In this document: positions 1 to 8,600 of the stretch, in pieces
Layout: the number at the start of each line of letters is the position of its first letter
Numbering within the stretch: the stretch's first letter is position 1
Assembly (NCBI GenBank): GCA_964549655.1
Contig: CAZJXN010000051.1
Span: forward strand, 1 to 30,419
DNA length: 30,419 bases
Reading direction: 5' to 3'
Source: JADJNW01 sp964549655
Lineage (GTDB): Bacteria; Bacteroidota; Bacteroidia; Chitinophagales; Saprospiraceae
Notes under the pieces: generated by a model
The model's database searches: none
The model's input: only the letters and a program-made list of their open reading frames with translations
What the model was told of the DNA's origin: nothing
Position numbers and translations under genes: made by a program

Positions 1-4
1 TAGT

Positions 5-3000
5 ATGAATGTGTGTACAAAATCTCACGCTTTTTATTGGAAAAAAACATTTCAACTGGCGCTTGTCGCCTTTTCGTTTTTGTTGTTGAATGTAAAAATG
101 CAAGCCCAGGCTTATCCGACGGGATTTAGTCAAGTGCAAGTGGCAAATGGCATTAGCAATCCAACCGTGATGGCGTTCGCGCCGGATGGACGTATTTTTG
201 TGGCGCAGCAAAACGGGCAGTTACGCATTATCAAAAATGGTGCTTTGTTGCCAACGCCGTTTATCAGTTTGACTGTAAATTCTTCGGGCGAGCGCGGCTT
301 GCTGGGTATTGCATTCGACCCTAATTTTAGCACCAATAATTATATTTACTTATATTACACTTTATCATCTGCTGCAAATAATCGCATCAGTCGCTTCACC
401 GCCAATGGTGATGTAGCAGTAGCCGGTAGTGAAGTGGTGCTGTTAAATCTTGACCCACTCAGCGGAGCGACCAATCATAACGGCGGCACGATGCAGTTTG
501 GACCCGACGGGAAATTATATATCGGGATTGGAGAAAATGCGAATACAGCGCACGCCCAAAATCTGGATACCTATCATGGAAAAGTGTTGCGTATTAATTC
601 AGATGGCTCGGTTCCGACCGGAAATCCTTACACCAGCGGTAGTGCTCAAAAATTGAGAGTCTGGTCGTACGGTTTGAGAAATCCTTACACGCTTACGTTT
701 CAACCCGGCACGGGAAAATTATTTGTAAATGACGTAGGTCAAAATGCTTGGGAAGAAATTAACGACGCGACGACGGGTGGAAAAAATTTCGGTTGGCCCA
801 CGGCAGAGGGAACCAGTACCAATCCTGCTTTCACTAATCCAGTCTACTCCTATGGACACGGTTCTGGCGGTGGCGTAGGCTGCGCGATTACGGGCGGTAC
901 CTTTTTTAATCCGGTTGCTACCAATTATCCAGCTTCTTATATTGGAAAATATTTCTATATTGATTATTGCAGCAATTGGATTGATTTGTTGACTTTGAGC
1001 GGAAGCACTGCTACGCGAGCTAATTTTGCCAGCAGTATCGCAGGAAATCCTGTATCTATTGTGACGGGAACAGATGGTAATTTATATTTTTTATCTCGAA
1101 GTAATAGCGCTGTTTATAAAATCACTTACACCGGTTCTTCGGCTCCAGTTATCACCAATCAGCCGCAAAGTATCAGCGTAGCGCAAGGAAATTCAGCGAC
1201 TTTTAGTGTGACTGCGACGGGCAGCGCGCCTTTAAGTTATCAATGGCAGAAAAATGGAACGAATATCGGCGGGGCTACGAGTGCTACTTACACCATTCCA
1301 TCCGTTACAACTGGAGATGCCGGAACGTATTCAGTCGTGGTGAGCAATAGCGCAGGAAATGTAACAAGTAATAATGCAACCTTGACGGTGACAGGTGCTA
1401 ATCAAGCGTCAAATGCAACGATTGCAACGCCCGCAGCGGGAGCGACCTATGCCGGAGGAAGTGTTATTAATTTTAGTGGAAGTGCGACGGACCCAGAAAG
1501 TGGCAACTTAGGAGCCAGCGCATTCAATTGGTTTGTCATATTTCACCATGATACGCATACGCATCCAGGACCTTCGGCACCATCGGGCGTGACGAGCGGT
1601 TCTTTTACCATTCCAAATAGTGGCGAGACGGCTGCCAATGTTTTTTATAGATTATATTTAGTGGTCACAGACCCGCAAGGCGCGACAGATACGGCTTTCA
1701 CCGATATTTTACCACTTACTTCTACCATTACATTGAATACAAATCCGCAGGGTTTAACGGTGACATTGGATGGGCAACCTTTTGCTGCGCCTACGACGGT
1801 GACGAGTGTGGAGGGTGTTTTAAGAACGATTGGTGCGACGAGTCCGCAGACGATTAACACCGCGTTGACTTATACTTTTACAAGTTGGTCGCATGGCGGC
1901 GCACAAAGTCAAACGATTGCCACGCCGGTCAGTGATGTGAGTTACACTGCCAATTTCACCGCTACTTTACGCACAGCAGAAAATCCAGCGAGCACAGTGA
2001 ATGGTTTAAATTATTCTTATTATCAAGGGGATTGGAATGTGTTACCTAATTTTCCTTCCCTTACAGCGACCGCTACTGGAACCGTCGCAAATGTTGACAT
2101 CACGCCGCGTACGCAAAATGAGAATTTTGGATTCCGATTTACGGGCTATATTTCGGTGCCGACGGATGGCGTTTATACTTTTTTTACTTCTTCGGATGAT
2201 GGTAGCAAATTATATATTGGAAGTACCTTAGTTGTAAATAATGACGGCTTGCACTCTAATCAAGAGCGCTCTGGACAAATCGGTTTGAAAGCGGGCAAAC
2301 ACGCGATTACGCTTGACTTTTTTGAAAAAACGGGACAAGAAGTTTTGACGGCAAGTTATGCAGGTCCGGGCATTACCAAACAAGCGATTCCGAATGCTGC
2401 TTTATTTAGAAGTGGCACGTTACAAACGACGGTTTTGAATCCTGTGGCGGATGCGTACGTGCGGTCGGGCAGTTTTAGTAATACAAACTACGGTACAAAT
2501 ACGGTGTTAGGCAGTAGAAATACAACTTCGGCTAATAATACATATCAAACTTATTTGCGATTTAATATCGGTGCATTAAGTACGAATTCTACTGCTGTAA
2601 AATTGCGTTTATATGGTTATTTAAATAATACGAATGCGCCTTCCGCTGTGGTAGAAGTGTTTGACGTGACCTCGCAGACTTGGCAAGAAACGACGATTAA
2701 CTTTACCAATAAGCCAGCCGCTCAAACTACCGTGCTTGCATCTGCCACAGTAAGCGGTACGACCCGCCAATATTATGAATGGGATTTGACGCAGCATGTT
2801 AATAGCTTGAGAAGTGCTGGCGCAACGTCTGTCTCACTATTAGTTAAAAATTTGACGGTAACGAATAGTACGCGCATTGTTTATAATTCCAAAGAAAATG
2901 CAAGTAATAAACCGGAATTGCGAGTGACAGGTGCCAGCCTTTTGGAAAACCCAGAGGTGGAAGTCGCAGCACTTTTTGAAACGGAGGAAACAATACCTGT

Positions 3001-3241
3001 TGGTTCTAAAATTACGGTTTATCCAAATCCCGCGAATGAAGTATTATTTATTAAAAATAGCGATTTGGATAAAGATTATAAAATAGAAGTGTACAACATC
3101 AATGATGCCAAGGTATTAGAAACGCTCTTGTCATCTGATTCTACAGAACGAATGGATATTTCCAACTTTACAAATGGCATTTATATGATCCGATTGTATA
3201 ATGGAAAGGAATTGCAACAAGTGAAATTTGTAAAGCAATAA
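5..3241 (+). CDS. T9SS-secreted PQQ-type sugar dehydrogenase (GSDH fold) with Ig, PA14 and DNRLRE modules
   Basis: A 1078-residue secreted enzyme. The signal peptide has lysines at 13-14, a hydrophobic stretch to about residue 30 and an AQA-type cleavage site near 36. Residues ~40-375 form a soluble aldose sugar dehydrogenase beta-propeller: ERGLLGIAFDPNF, NHNGG at 157-161 (His158 matches the family's active-site His), YGLRNPYTL, GQNAWEEIN and FGWP are all visible. An Ig-like domain follows (~379-465), then a linker region with a His-rich HHDTHTH stretch, a PA14 domain (~664-802, often carbohydrate binding), a DNRLRE domain (~808-976) and a T9SS type A sorting domain (~1003-1078, starting ITVYPNPANE). 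It probably oxidises sugars outside the cell or on its surface using PQQ; the substrate is unknown. The start is four bases into the window, so its promoter cannot be seen. A bidirectional hairpin follows the stop. Confidence 0.9.
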   Translation: MNVCTKSHAFYWKKTFQLALVAFSFLLLNVKMQAQAYPTGFSQVQVANGISNPTVMAFAPDGRIFVAQQNGQLRIIKNGALLPTPFISLTVNSSGERGLLGIAFDPNFSTNNYIYLYYTLSSAANNRISRFTANGDVAVAGSEVVLLNLDPLSGATNHNGGTMQFGPDGKLYIGIGENANTAHAQNLDTYHGKVLRINSDGSVPTGNPYTSGSAQKLRVWSYGLRNPYTLTFQPGTGKLFVNDVGQNAWEEINDATTGGKNFGWPTAEGTSTNPAFTNPVYSYGHGSGGGVGCAITGGTFFNPVATNYPASYIGKYFYIDYCSNWIDLLTLSGSTATRANFASSIAGNPVSIVTGTDGNLYFLSRSNSAVYKITYTGSSAPVITNQPQSISVAQGNSATFSVTATGSAPLSYQWQKNGTNIGGATSATYTIPSVTTGDAGTYSVVVSNSAGNVTSNNATLTVTGANQASNATIATPAAGATYAGGSVINFSGSATDPESGNLGASAFNWFVIFHHDTHTHPGPSAPSGVTSGSFTIPNSGETAANVFYRLYLVVTDPQGATDTAFTDILPLTSTITLNTNPQGLTVTLDGQPFAAPTTVTSVEGVLRTIGATSPQTINTALTYTFTSWSHGGAQSQTIATPVSDVSYTANFTATLRTAENPASTVNGLNYSYYQGDWNVLPNFPSLTATATGTVANVDITPRTQNENFGFRFTGYISVPTDGVYTFFTSSDDGSKLYIGSTLVVNNDGLHSNQERSGQIGLKAGKHAITLDFFEKTGQEVLTASYAGPGITKQAIPNAALFRSGTLQTTVLNPVADAYVRSGSFSNTNYGTNTVLGSRNTTSANNTYQTYLRFNIGALSTNSTAVKLRLYGYLNNTNAPSAVVEVFDVTSQTWQETTINFTNKPAAQTTVLASATVSGTTRQYYEWDLTQHVNSLRSAGATSVSLLVKNLTVTNSTRIVYNSKENASNKPELRVTGASLLENPEVEVAALFETEETIPVGSKITVYPNPANEVLFIKNSDLDKDYKIEVYNINDAKVLETLLSSDSTERMDISNFTNGIYMIRLYNGKELQQVKFVKQ

Positions 3242-3246
3242 AGGGG

Positions 3247-3302
3247 AGGATAGGAAGATGGGAGGATAGGAACACATTATAATCCTCTTATCTTCCCATC
3301 CT
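3247..3302. terminator. Bidirectional hairpin between convergent genes, built from a repeated purine word
   Basis: Arms 3247-3266 and 3283-3302 pair over 20 positions with four mismatches, around a 16-base loop. The hairpin lies between the stop of the sugar dehydrogenase and the stop of the facing lipoprotein gene, so it could terminate both. The left arm is an iterated purine word (aggataggaagatgggagga). A near copy (18 bases, two differences) lies on the minus strand at 29735-29752. Confidence 0.55.
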
Positions 3303-3303
3303 C

Positions 3304-3735
3304 CTATTTTCCTATTTTTGTGAACGACAATGTCTTCGCACTGCCATCCATTACAAAATATTGCAAGGTATTGGCATCTACTTTTACAATCAAATAACAA
3401 CCAACCATTTCTGTGCCGACGGTGATGAAGCAGGCGCTATTGCCGAGGTTACGCCCTTCCGCACACACGCCTATACAAGGCTGATGTACCCGCAGGTCTT
3501 CTTCACTTACCTTTGCGCCGTCTGTGAAACGGAGAAACTTCGCGCCTGCAAATTGGATTTTGTTTTTTGCGTCGTCATCCGATTGCCATGTGCCTTCTAA
3601 TTGCTTATACAGCGCATCCGAAGGAGCCATAGTCATCGTATTAGCTGGTGTATCTGCTGCTTCGTCGCTTTTTGGAGTATTTTTACAAGCAACACAGAAG
3701 ATACAAATAGTAAAAAATAATGATGCGATTTTCAT
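3304..3735 (-). CDS. Small secreted lipoprotein, lipocalin-like
   Basis: A 143-residue protein with a lipoprotein signal: hydrophobic residues 4-16 followed by the lipobox F-C-V-A-C with the lipidated Cys at 17, then an acidic/Ala/Thr linker (to ~40). The mature part opens with LEGTWQSDDDAKNKIQF, resembling the first strand of small lipocalin-like Bacteroidota lipoproteins (L-x-G-x-W ... F). Four further cysteines (in PCIGVC, ACF and GCY) could form disulfides. Lys at +2 gives no clear sorting information. It converges on the sugar dehydrogenase and shares its terminator hairpin. The specific function is not recognisable; lipocalin-like is a weak resemblance only. Confidence 0.75.
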   Translation of the reverse strand: MKIASLFFTICIFCVACKNTPKSDEAADTPANTMTMAPSDALYKQLEGTWQSDDDAKNKIQFAGAKFLRFTDGAKVSEEDLRVHQPCIGVCAEGRNLGNSACFITVGTEMVGCYLIVKVDANTLQYFVMDGSAKTLSFTKIGK

Positions 3736-3955
3736 GGATATAAAATGTTTTAGGTTTACTATAAAATAGGGTACTGATTTCTATGATTTATTAAGGTAAT
3801 TTATGATTGTATCTAATACAGTGCGAAATAAGTTTTCGGATAAAAACTGTCTTCGCTTACCCCAACCCTATTAGGATGCCCACCCGCATTCACACTTAAC
3901 TAAAATAATTTAAAATCATAAGAAAACAGTAATATCATAAAAAATCAGTGTACCA

Positions 3956-5002
3956 TCACGGTGTTGCAATCTTCTTTATCAACGAAATATACGTCGGAAA
4001 ATGGTCGCTATAACCGCCCATATAATTAGAACCGACATACGTACGCAGCGGGTATCCTTTGAATTGACCGCTGTGTTGCAACATATACGGCGGATTGTGT
4101 ACGTGTGCCTGATAAAATTGAAAACCACCTACTTCTTCATTCACCAAACCGTGCGAGATGATAATCTGGTCAAATAAACTCCACGCATCCTGATATGCCA
4201 GCGTACCAATTCCTTTTTTGTAAAAATCATACATTGTGTTAAACATTCCGCCCGGCTCTACCTGCTCTTTTTTCGCTTTGGCATTCAATACTTGGCGCAC
4301 GCTGGGGCTGGAAGGGTCATCATTCAAGTCACCCATAATTACAATTTTGGCGTTTGGGTCCGCATTGATCAGCGAATCAGAAATATTTTTACAGATAGAA
4401 GCTGCCAAATTGCGCAAGGGTTGAGAAGCTGCTTCGCCACCCACGCGGGAGGGCCAGTGGTTGACCATGACGTGCAGGGGTTCGCCATCGTACAAACCAG
4501 ACACCAACAGAACGTCCCGAGTGTAATCGCGCTCGCCGTTTCTACTTGGCAAGGGGATTGGGACTGCCCGGCTACTCAACACTTTAAAATATTTGGGTTG
4601 GTAAATCAAGGCTACATCTATGCCACGTTCGTCGGGCGAGTCATACCACACAATTTGATAATTGCGGCTTTTCAGTTTCGGATGTCGGATAAAATCTTCT
4701 AATGGCTTGCGATTTTCTACCTCTGCAATTCCTAAAATAGAAACGCCGTCGGGCGTAAGTTCTGTACCTAATTCAGATACGACTCTGGCGAGATGGTCCA
4801 TTTTTTCCACGTAAATTCTGGTATTGTAGTGGTAGCTTCCCTGTGGCGTGAAGTCTTCGTCACGTACATTTGGCGCATCGAGCGTATCAAACAGATTTTC
4901 AAGATTGTAAAAACCGATACAACCAATTTTGTAGGCATTTTTTTGCGAAAAGCAGCAAAACGGCAACGCGATTACAATTGATAAAATAATGCAATGTTTC
5001 AT
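3956..5002 (-). CDS. Secreted endonuclease/exonuclease/phosphatase family protein
   Basis: 348 residues with a signal peptide (MKHCIILSIVIALPFCCFSQ, cleavage near 20). The EEP (DNase I-like) fold is marked by its ordered catalytic motifs: NLENLFD at 33-39, AEVEN at 93-97 (metal-binding Glu94), ERGIDVALIY around 125-134, VNHWPSR at 180-186, GDLNDDP at 224-230 (Asp225, Asn227) and YSDHFP at 331-336 (Asp333, His334). It probably hydrolyses phosphodiester or phosphomonoester bonds with Mg2+ outside the cytoplasm; the substrate (DNA, nucleotide or lipid headgroup) cannot be told. It is transcribed alone. A TAnnTTTG box lies about 90 bases upstream of the start. Length and motif set are complete. 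Confidence 0.9.
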   Translation of the reverse strand: MKHCIILSIVIALPFCCFSQKNAYKIGCIGFYNLENLFDTLDAPNVRDEDFTPQGSYHYNTRIYVEKMDHLARVVSELGTELTPDGVSILGIAEVENRKPLEDFIRHPKLKSRNYQIVWYDSPDERGIDVALIYQPKYFKVLSSRAVPIPLPSRNGERDYTRDVLLVSGLYDGEPLHVMVNHWPSRVGGEAASQPLRNLAASICKNISDSLINADPNAKIVIMGDLNDDPSSPSVRQVLNAKAKKEQVEPGGMFNTMYDFYKKGIGTLAYQDAWSLFDQIIISHGLVNEEVGGFQFYQAHVHNPPYMLQHSGQFKGYPLRTYVGSNYMGGYSDHFPTYISLIKKIATP

Positions 5003-5090
5003 GAATGGTGGAACGATTTGGGATGATGGAATGACTACTTAAATCTGATTTCCCAATTTCTGTTCTTAAAAACTCCTCCTTAGCTTGGCG

Positions 5091-5098
5091 CAAAAGTA
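5091..5098 (-). promoter_or_regulatory. Candidate -7 promoter box (TACTTTTG) for the EEP-family gene
   Basis: Read on the minus strand this is TACTTTTG, a full match to the Bacteroidota -7 consensus TAnnTTTG. It would give a 5' leader of about 80 bases. No TTG is seen at the expected -33 spacing, so support is partial. Confidence 0.4.
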
Positions 5099-5232
5099 AC
5101 AACCAAAAGCGGGTTGGAACACTTTTTTGAGAAATTTATTCGACTAGTAGATTATAAAAGAATAATAGATAAAAGTTTTTTATCTATCTTTGCTATCGGT
5201 GATCAAAATACTATGAGCATACCTTGCTAAAT

Positions 5233-5332
5233 NNNNNNNNNNNNNNNNNNNNNNNNNNNNNNNNNNNNNNNNNNNNNNNNNNNNNNNNNNNNNNNNNNNN
5301 NNNNNNNNNNNNNNNNNNNNNNNNNNNNNNNN
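5233..5332. other. Assembly gap of 100 N
   Basis: Exactly 100 Ns, a conventional placeholder, so the true distance is unknown. The 8-mer tgctaaat ends the left contig (5225-5232) and begins the right one (5333-5340), which suggests the two ends may overlap or border a repeat. Confidence 0.95.
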
Positions 5333-5454
5333 TGCTAAATTTTACGTGACTTCTGACCCACTATTTCGTTTGAACGCTTCTTTGCGGGAGCAACCATTTT
5401 GCTGAACACGCAAGAAAATCCTTTTTTACACAGACCTTATCCAATTTTTTCTAT

Positions 5455-5557
5455 GAGCATTTGAGAGACTGAGCGACCAAGAGACTGGGCGACCAAGAGA
5501 TGGAGCATTTGAGTGACCGAGAGAAAGAGAGCGGGAGTGACCAAGTGACCGAGCGAT
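5455..5557. repeat. Degenerate low-complexity word repeat (gagcgaccaagaga type)
   Basis: The words gagcgaccaagaga and gggcgaccaagaga stand 16 bases apart, followed by gagtgacc, gagtgaccaagtgaccga and similar variants. The 11-mer gagcatttgag occurs at 5455 and again at 5503, so two diverged units of about 48 bases can be drawn. The repeat lies 50-150 bases upstream of the large adhesin gene. Its role is unknown. Confidence 0.7.
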
Positions 5558-5608
5558 CCCAATAAACCAATCCCCCTATCACCTTTAATATAAAGACGAC
5601 CTAAAATC

Positions 5609-8600
5609 ATGAAAAGCCTAAAATTCCTAAGCCTGTGGGTGATTCCACTGCTATTTGCATGGTGGGATCAAATGACGAACATTCAATATGCCAATAGCGA
5701 TGTTGCCTGTCCGCTCGTGTGTATTGACACTGTAAATGTACGGTTGGACAATCAATGTGAGGTGCGCCTCTTGCCGGATATGGTACTAAATGCGGTGGAC
5801 ATTTCCTGTTCTGAAAATCTACAAGTAGAAGTATTCGACCCCCAAAATCGCACTTTAAACAATAGAATTCCAAGTGAATACGCAGGATTGATTTTAAAAT
5901 ATGTGGTCACTGATAGAAGTGACGGCAATTCTTGCTGGGGGCACGTGCGCGTAGAAGACAAGTCGCCGCCTGCGCTCGTCTGTCCAAAACCTACGGATTT
6001 CGTGGTCAATACGGTTTACACCAATATTTTAGAAGGAACGCTTTCTAACACGGACCCGGCTTTTGAAAGAAGTAATTTTACTTGCTGGCTGTCTTCTCAG
6101 ACGCCTGATCCGGGACCTTTTTATGTGGATACCATACCGTTTCAAGTAGCCAAAGACGGCGTTTATACGTTTGTCTTGCTCTCTAATTTTGAAGCGGCGG
6201 GTGCTATTTTTCAAGGCAGTTTTAGTACAGATTATCCTTGCCAGAATATCATCAGTTTTACGGAAAGTGGAAATAGAATAGCCAATCGGCAGGCGTTGGG
6301 CGATTATTTATCTGAATTACCTATTTTTCAACAACAACATCCGTGGGTAGCTGGCACGTTTCAGCCGTTTATTCGCATTGAATTGGCATTAAAACAAAAT
6401 CAAACCTATTATTTAGCAACGACTTCCCTCAAAACAAAAGCGACCGGCAATTACGCTTGGCTTGTAGCCCGCGACGAAATCACCCAACCACCAAATACCG
6501 AAATTTTAAAAGGAAAAAAAGTAGACCCATTACCTTGGATAAGCGAGCTGGTGTGTGATGATTTTGATAAAATAAAACTGAATGGTTTCCAATGTTATAA
6601 AACAGATGCAGATGGTAAAGTGTTGGAAATCAGCCCTTCACTGAAAAAAATATTACAACTGACTGGTTATCCACATAACGGTTCACCTCGGTTTACACGC
6701 GGCGGCTCGGTGAGCGACAATTGTGGCGGCATCACGGTTTGTGTGAATGATATTGTGCAATTGCCATCCGGAAGTTGCGATCCAACGGTGATCAAACGAA
6801 CTTTTACCGCTACGGATAAAGTGGGCAACGTCAACTCTTGTATGCAAATTATTACCATTCGAAAGCCGACGATTTTAGAAGTCATCCTGCCGAATTATGC
6901 GACTTATATTGAATGTGATGAAGAATTTCCGGTGGATTCTACGGGCTATCCAAGTCCGTCGGTCACGGGTTATCCTTTTGTGAAAACGGCTTCTGGCTTG
7001 CGCGATTTGAAACAACCTTTTTGTAATCTCGCAGCTACTTATACGAATAAAGCGAGGGTAGAAATTTGTGATAACGCCTATACGTTCCTGCGCGAATGGG
7101 TCATTTACGACTGGTGCAATCCGGGCAATGCTTTCATTTACAATCAATTGATAAAAGTAGGAGACTTCACGCCGCCTACGGTTGGAAATTTGCCGAAAGA
7201 CCCGTGGGATTGTGTGCCGACGTTTTCTACTGGTATTTTTTCTTGCGTGGCAGCTATTGTCATTCCTAAACCGGATACGATTTTTGATAATTGTTCTGGC
7301 TGGAAGGTCACAGTGGATGTAATGATTGGGATGTCAGAGCAGGTATTCGTTGGCAATAAAAAAGTGGGCGATGTGGTGACTGATATTCCGCGTGGTTTGC
7401 ACCGATTCCGCTATCGGGTGGAAGATGATTGCCACAACAAAGCGATTAAAGATTACTGGTTTGAGGTGCTGGATTTGTACGCGCCAGTCGCCAATTGTAA
7501 TGACTTTTTGAATGTGTCGCTCAGTGCGCAAAATGCAGGCGGTACCACGCGCATCTTCGCCAAAGACGTGGAAGAAGGCTCGTATGACGACTGTGGCATC
7601 GTGGGTTTGAAATCCCGCCGCACGTTTGAAGAGCCGGCTTGTGCGGATATTTATTCCCAATTATTTTTTGGAAAAGCATTCACCAGTCTATTTTTAAAAA
7701 AAGACGCAAATTTATCACCCTATGGCTTGTATTATTTTACAAAAGTAGATACCTATTTTACCGAAAATCCAGATTTGTCGGCTACTGCCCAGCCCGTATT
7801 TACTTTAGAAAATGGAATTATTTATTCGATTTTAAAAGAATATGTAGATGCTTTATGTTGTGATGTAAATGATTCGATTCGAGTAGAATTATGGGTTTTT
7901 GATGATGCGAATGAAAATGGAATTCCGGGCGATACCGTTCAAAATTATAACAATTGCAAACGCACCCTTTTAGATAATTATAATAAATGTTGGTTGGATA
8001 TTTTGATTGAAGACAAAGCAAAACCAGCTTGCAAACCACCTTTGGATACCGTCATTCTTTGTACCGATCCGTCTATCCGCTATCAATCTACTTTTACCTG
8101 CTCGAATGGCGCGTTTTTGGATACCATTTTTGGTGTATTTATACCTGTGGATAATTGCGGGGCGCAAATCGTGTGTGATACGGTTATTGACAAACGGGAC
8201 AATTGTGGCGTTGGAGATATTATTCGTGTTTATTATGCAATAGATGGCAGTGGGAACCGCTCAGAACCTTGTCAGCAGCGGATTACGGTATTGCGAGCGC
8301 ACAATTATGAAATCAAATTCCCTGCCGACATCGCGGGTCAATGTGGTGTAATACGGGATACTGTTATTGAAGTTAATACTTTGGCGTGTGATTTATTGGC
8401 GATAAGCGTAGTGGATGAACGACTGAGTACCGGTGGCGATGAGTGTTTTAAAATACAGCGCACTTTTCATGTCATTAATTGGTGTGAATATGATGGACTT
8501 TCCGACCCGATTGTCATCAGTCGGGATGAAGATTGTGACGGCAGACCCGGCGATGAAGCGGTGTACGTGTTGCGTCGCCCCGGCGCGAAAAACGCGCAGT

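Larger units (their letters stand above)
5003..5608. other. Non-coding stretch of about 600 bases with a scaffold gap and a repeat
   Basis: Between two divergent genes. It holds the minus-strand promoter box near 5095, an AT-rich stretch with a short hairpin (agataaaa/ttttatct near 5167-5185) and a plus-strand TATCTTTG at 5185-5192 of unknown target, 100 Ns, and a 'gagcgaccaagaga' word repeat before the large adhesin gene. No open frame here looks real; a gene may be hidden by the gap. Confidence 0.6.

Noticed and set aside
5211..5460. ctatgagcat at 5211 and 5451 as target-site duplications of a mobile element
   Set aside because: The intervening known sequence shows no terminal inverted repeats or transposase; ten bases repeated once in AT-rich non-coding sequence is weak evidence.
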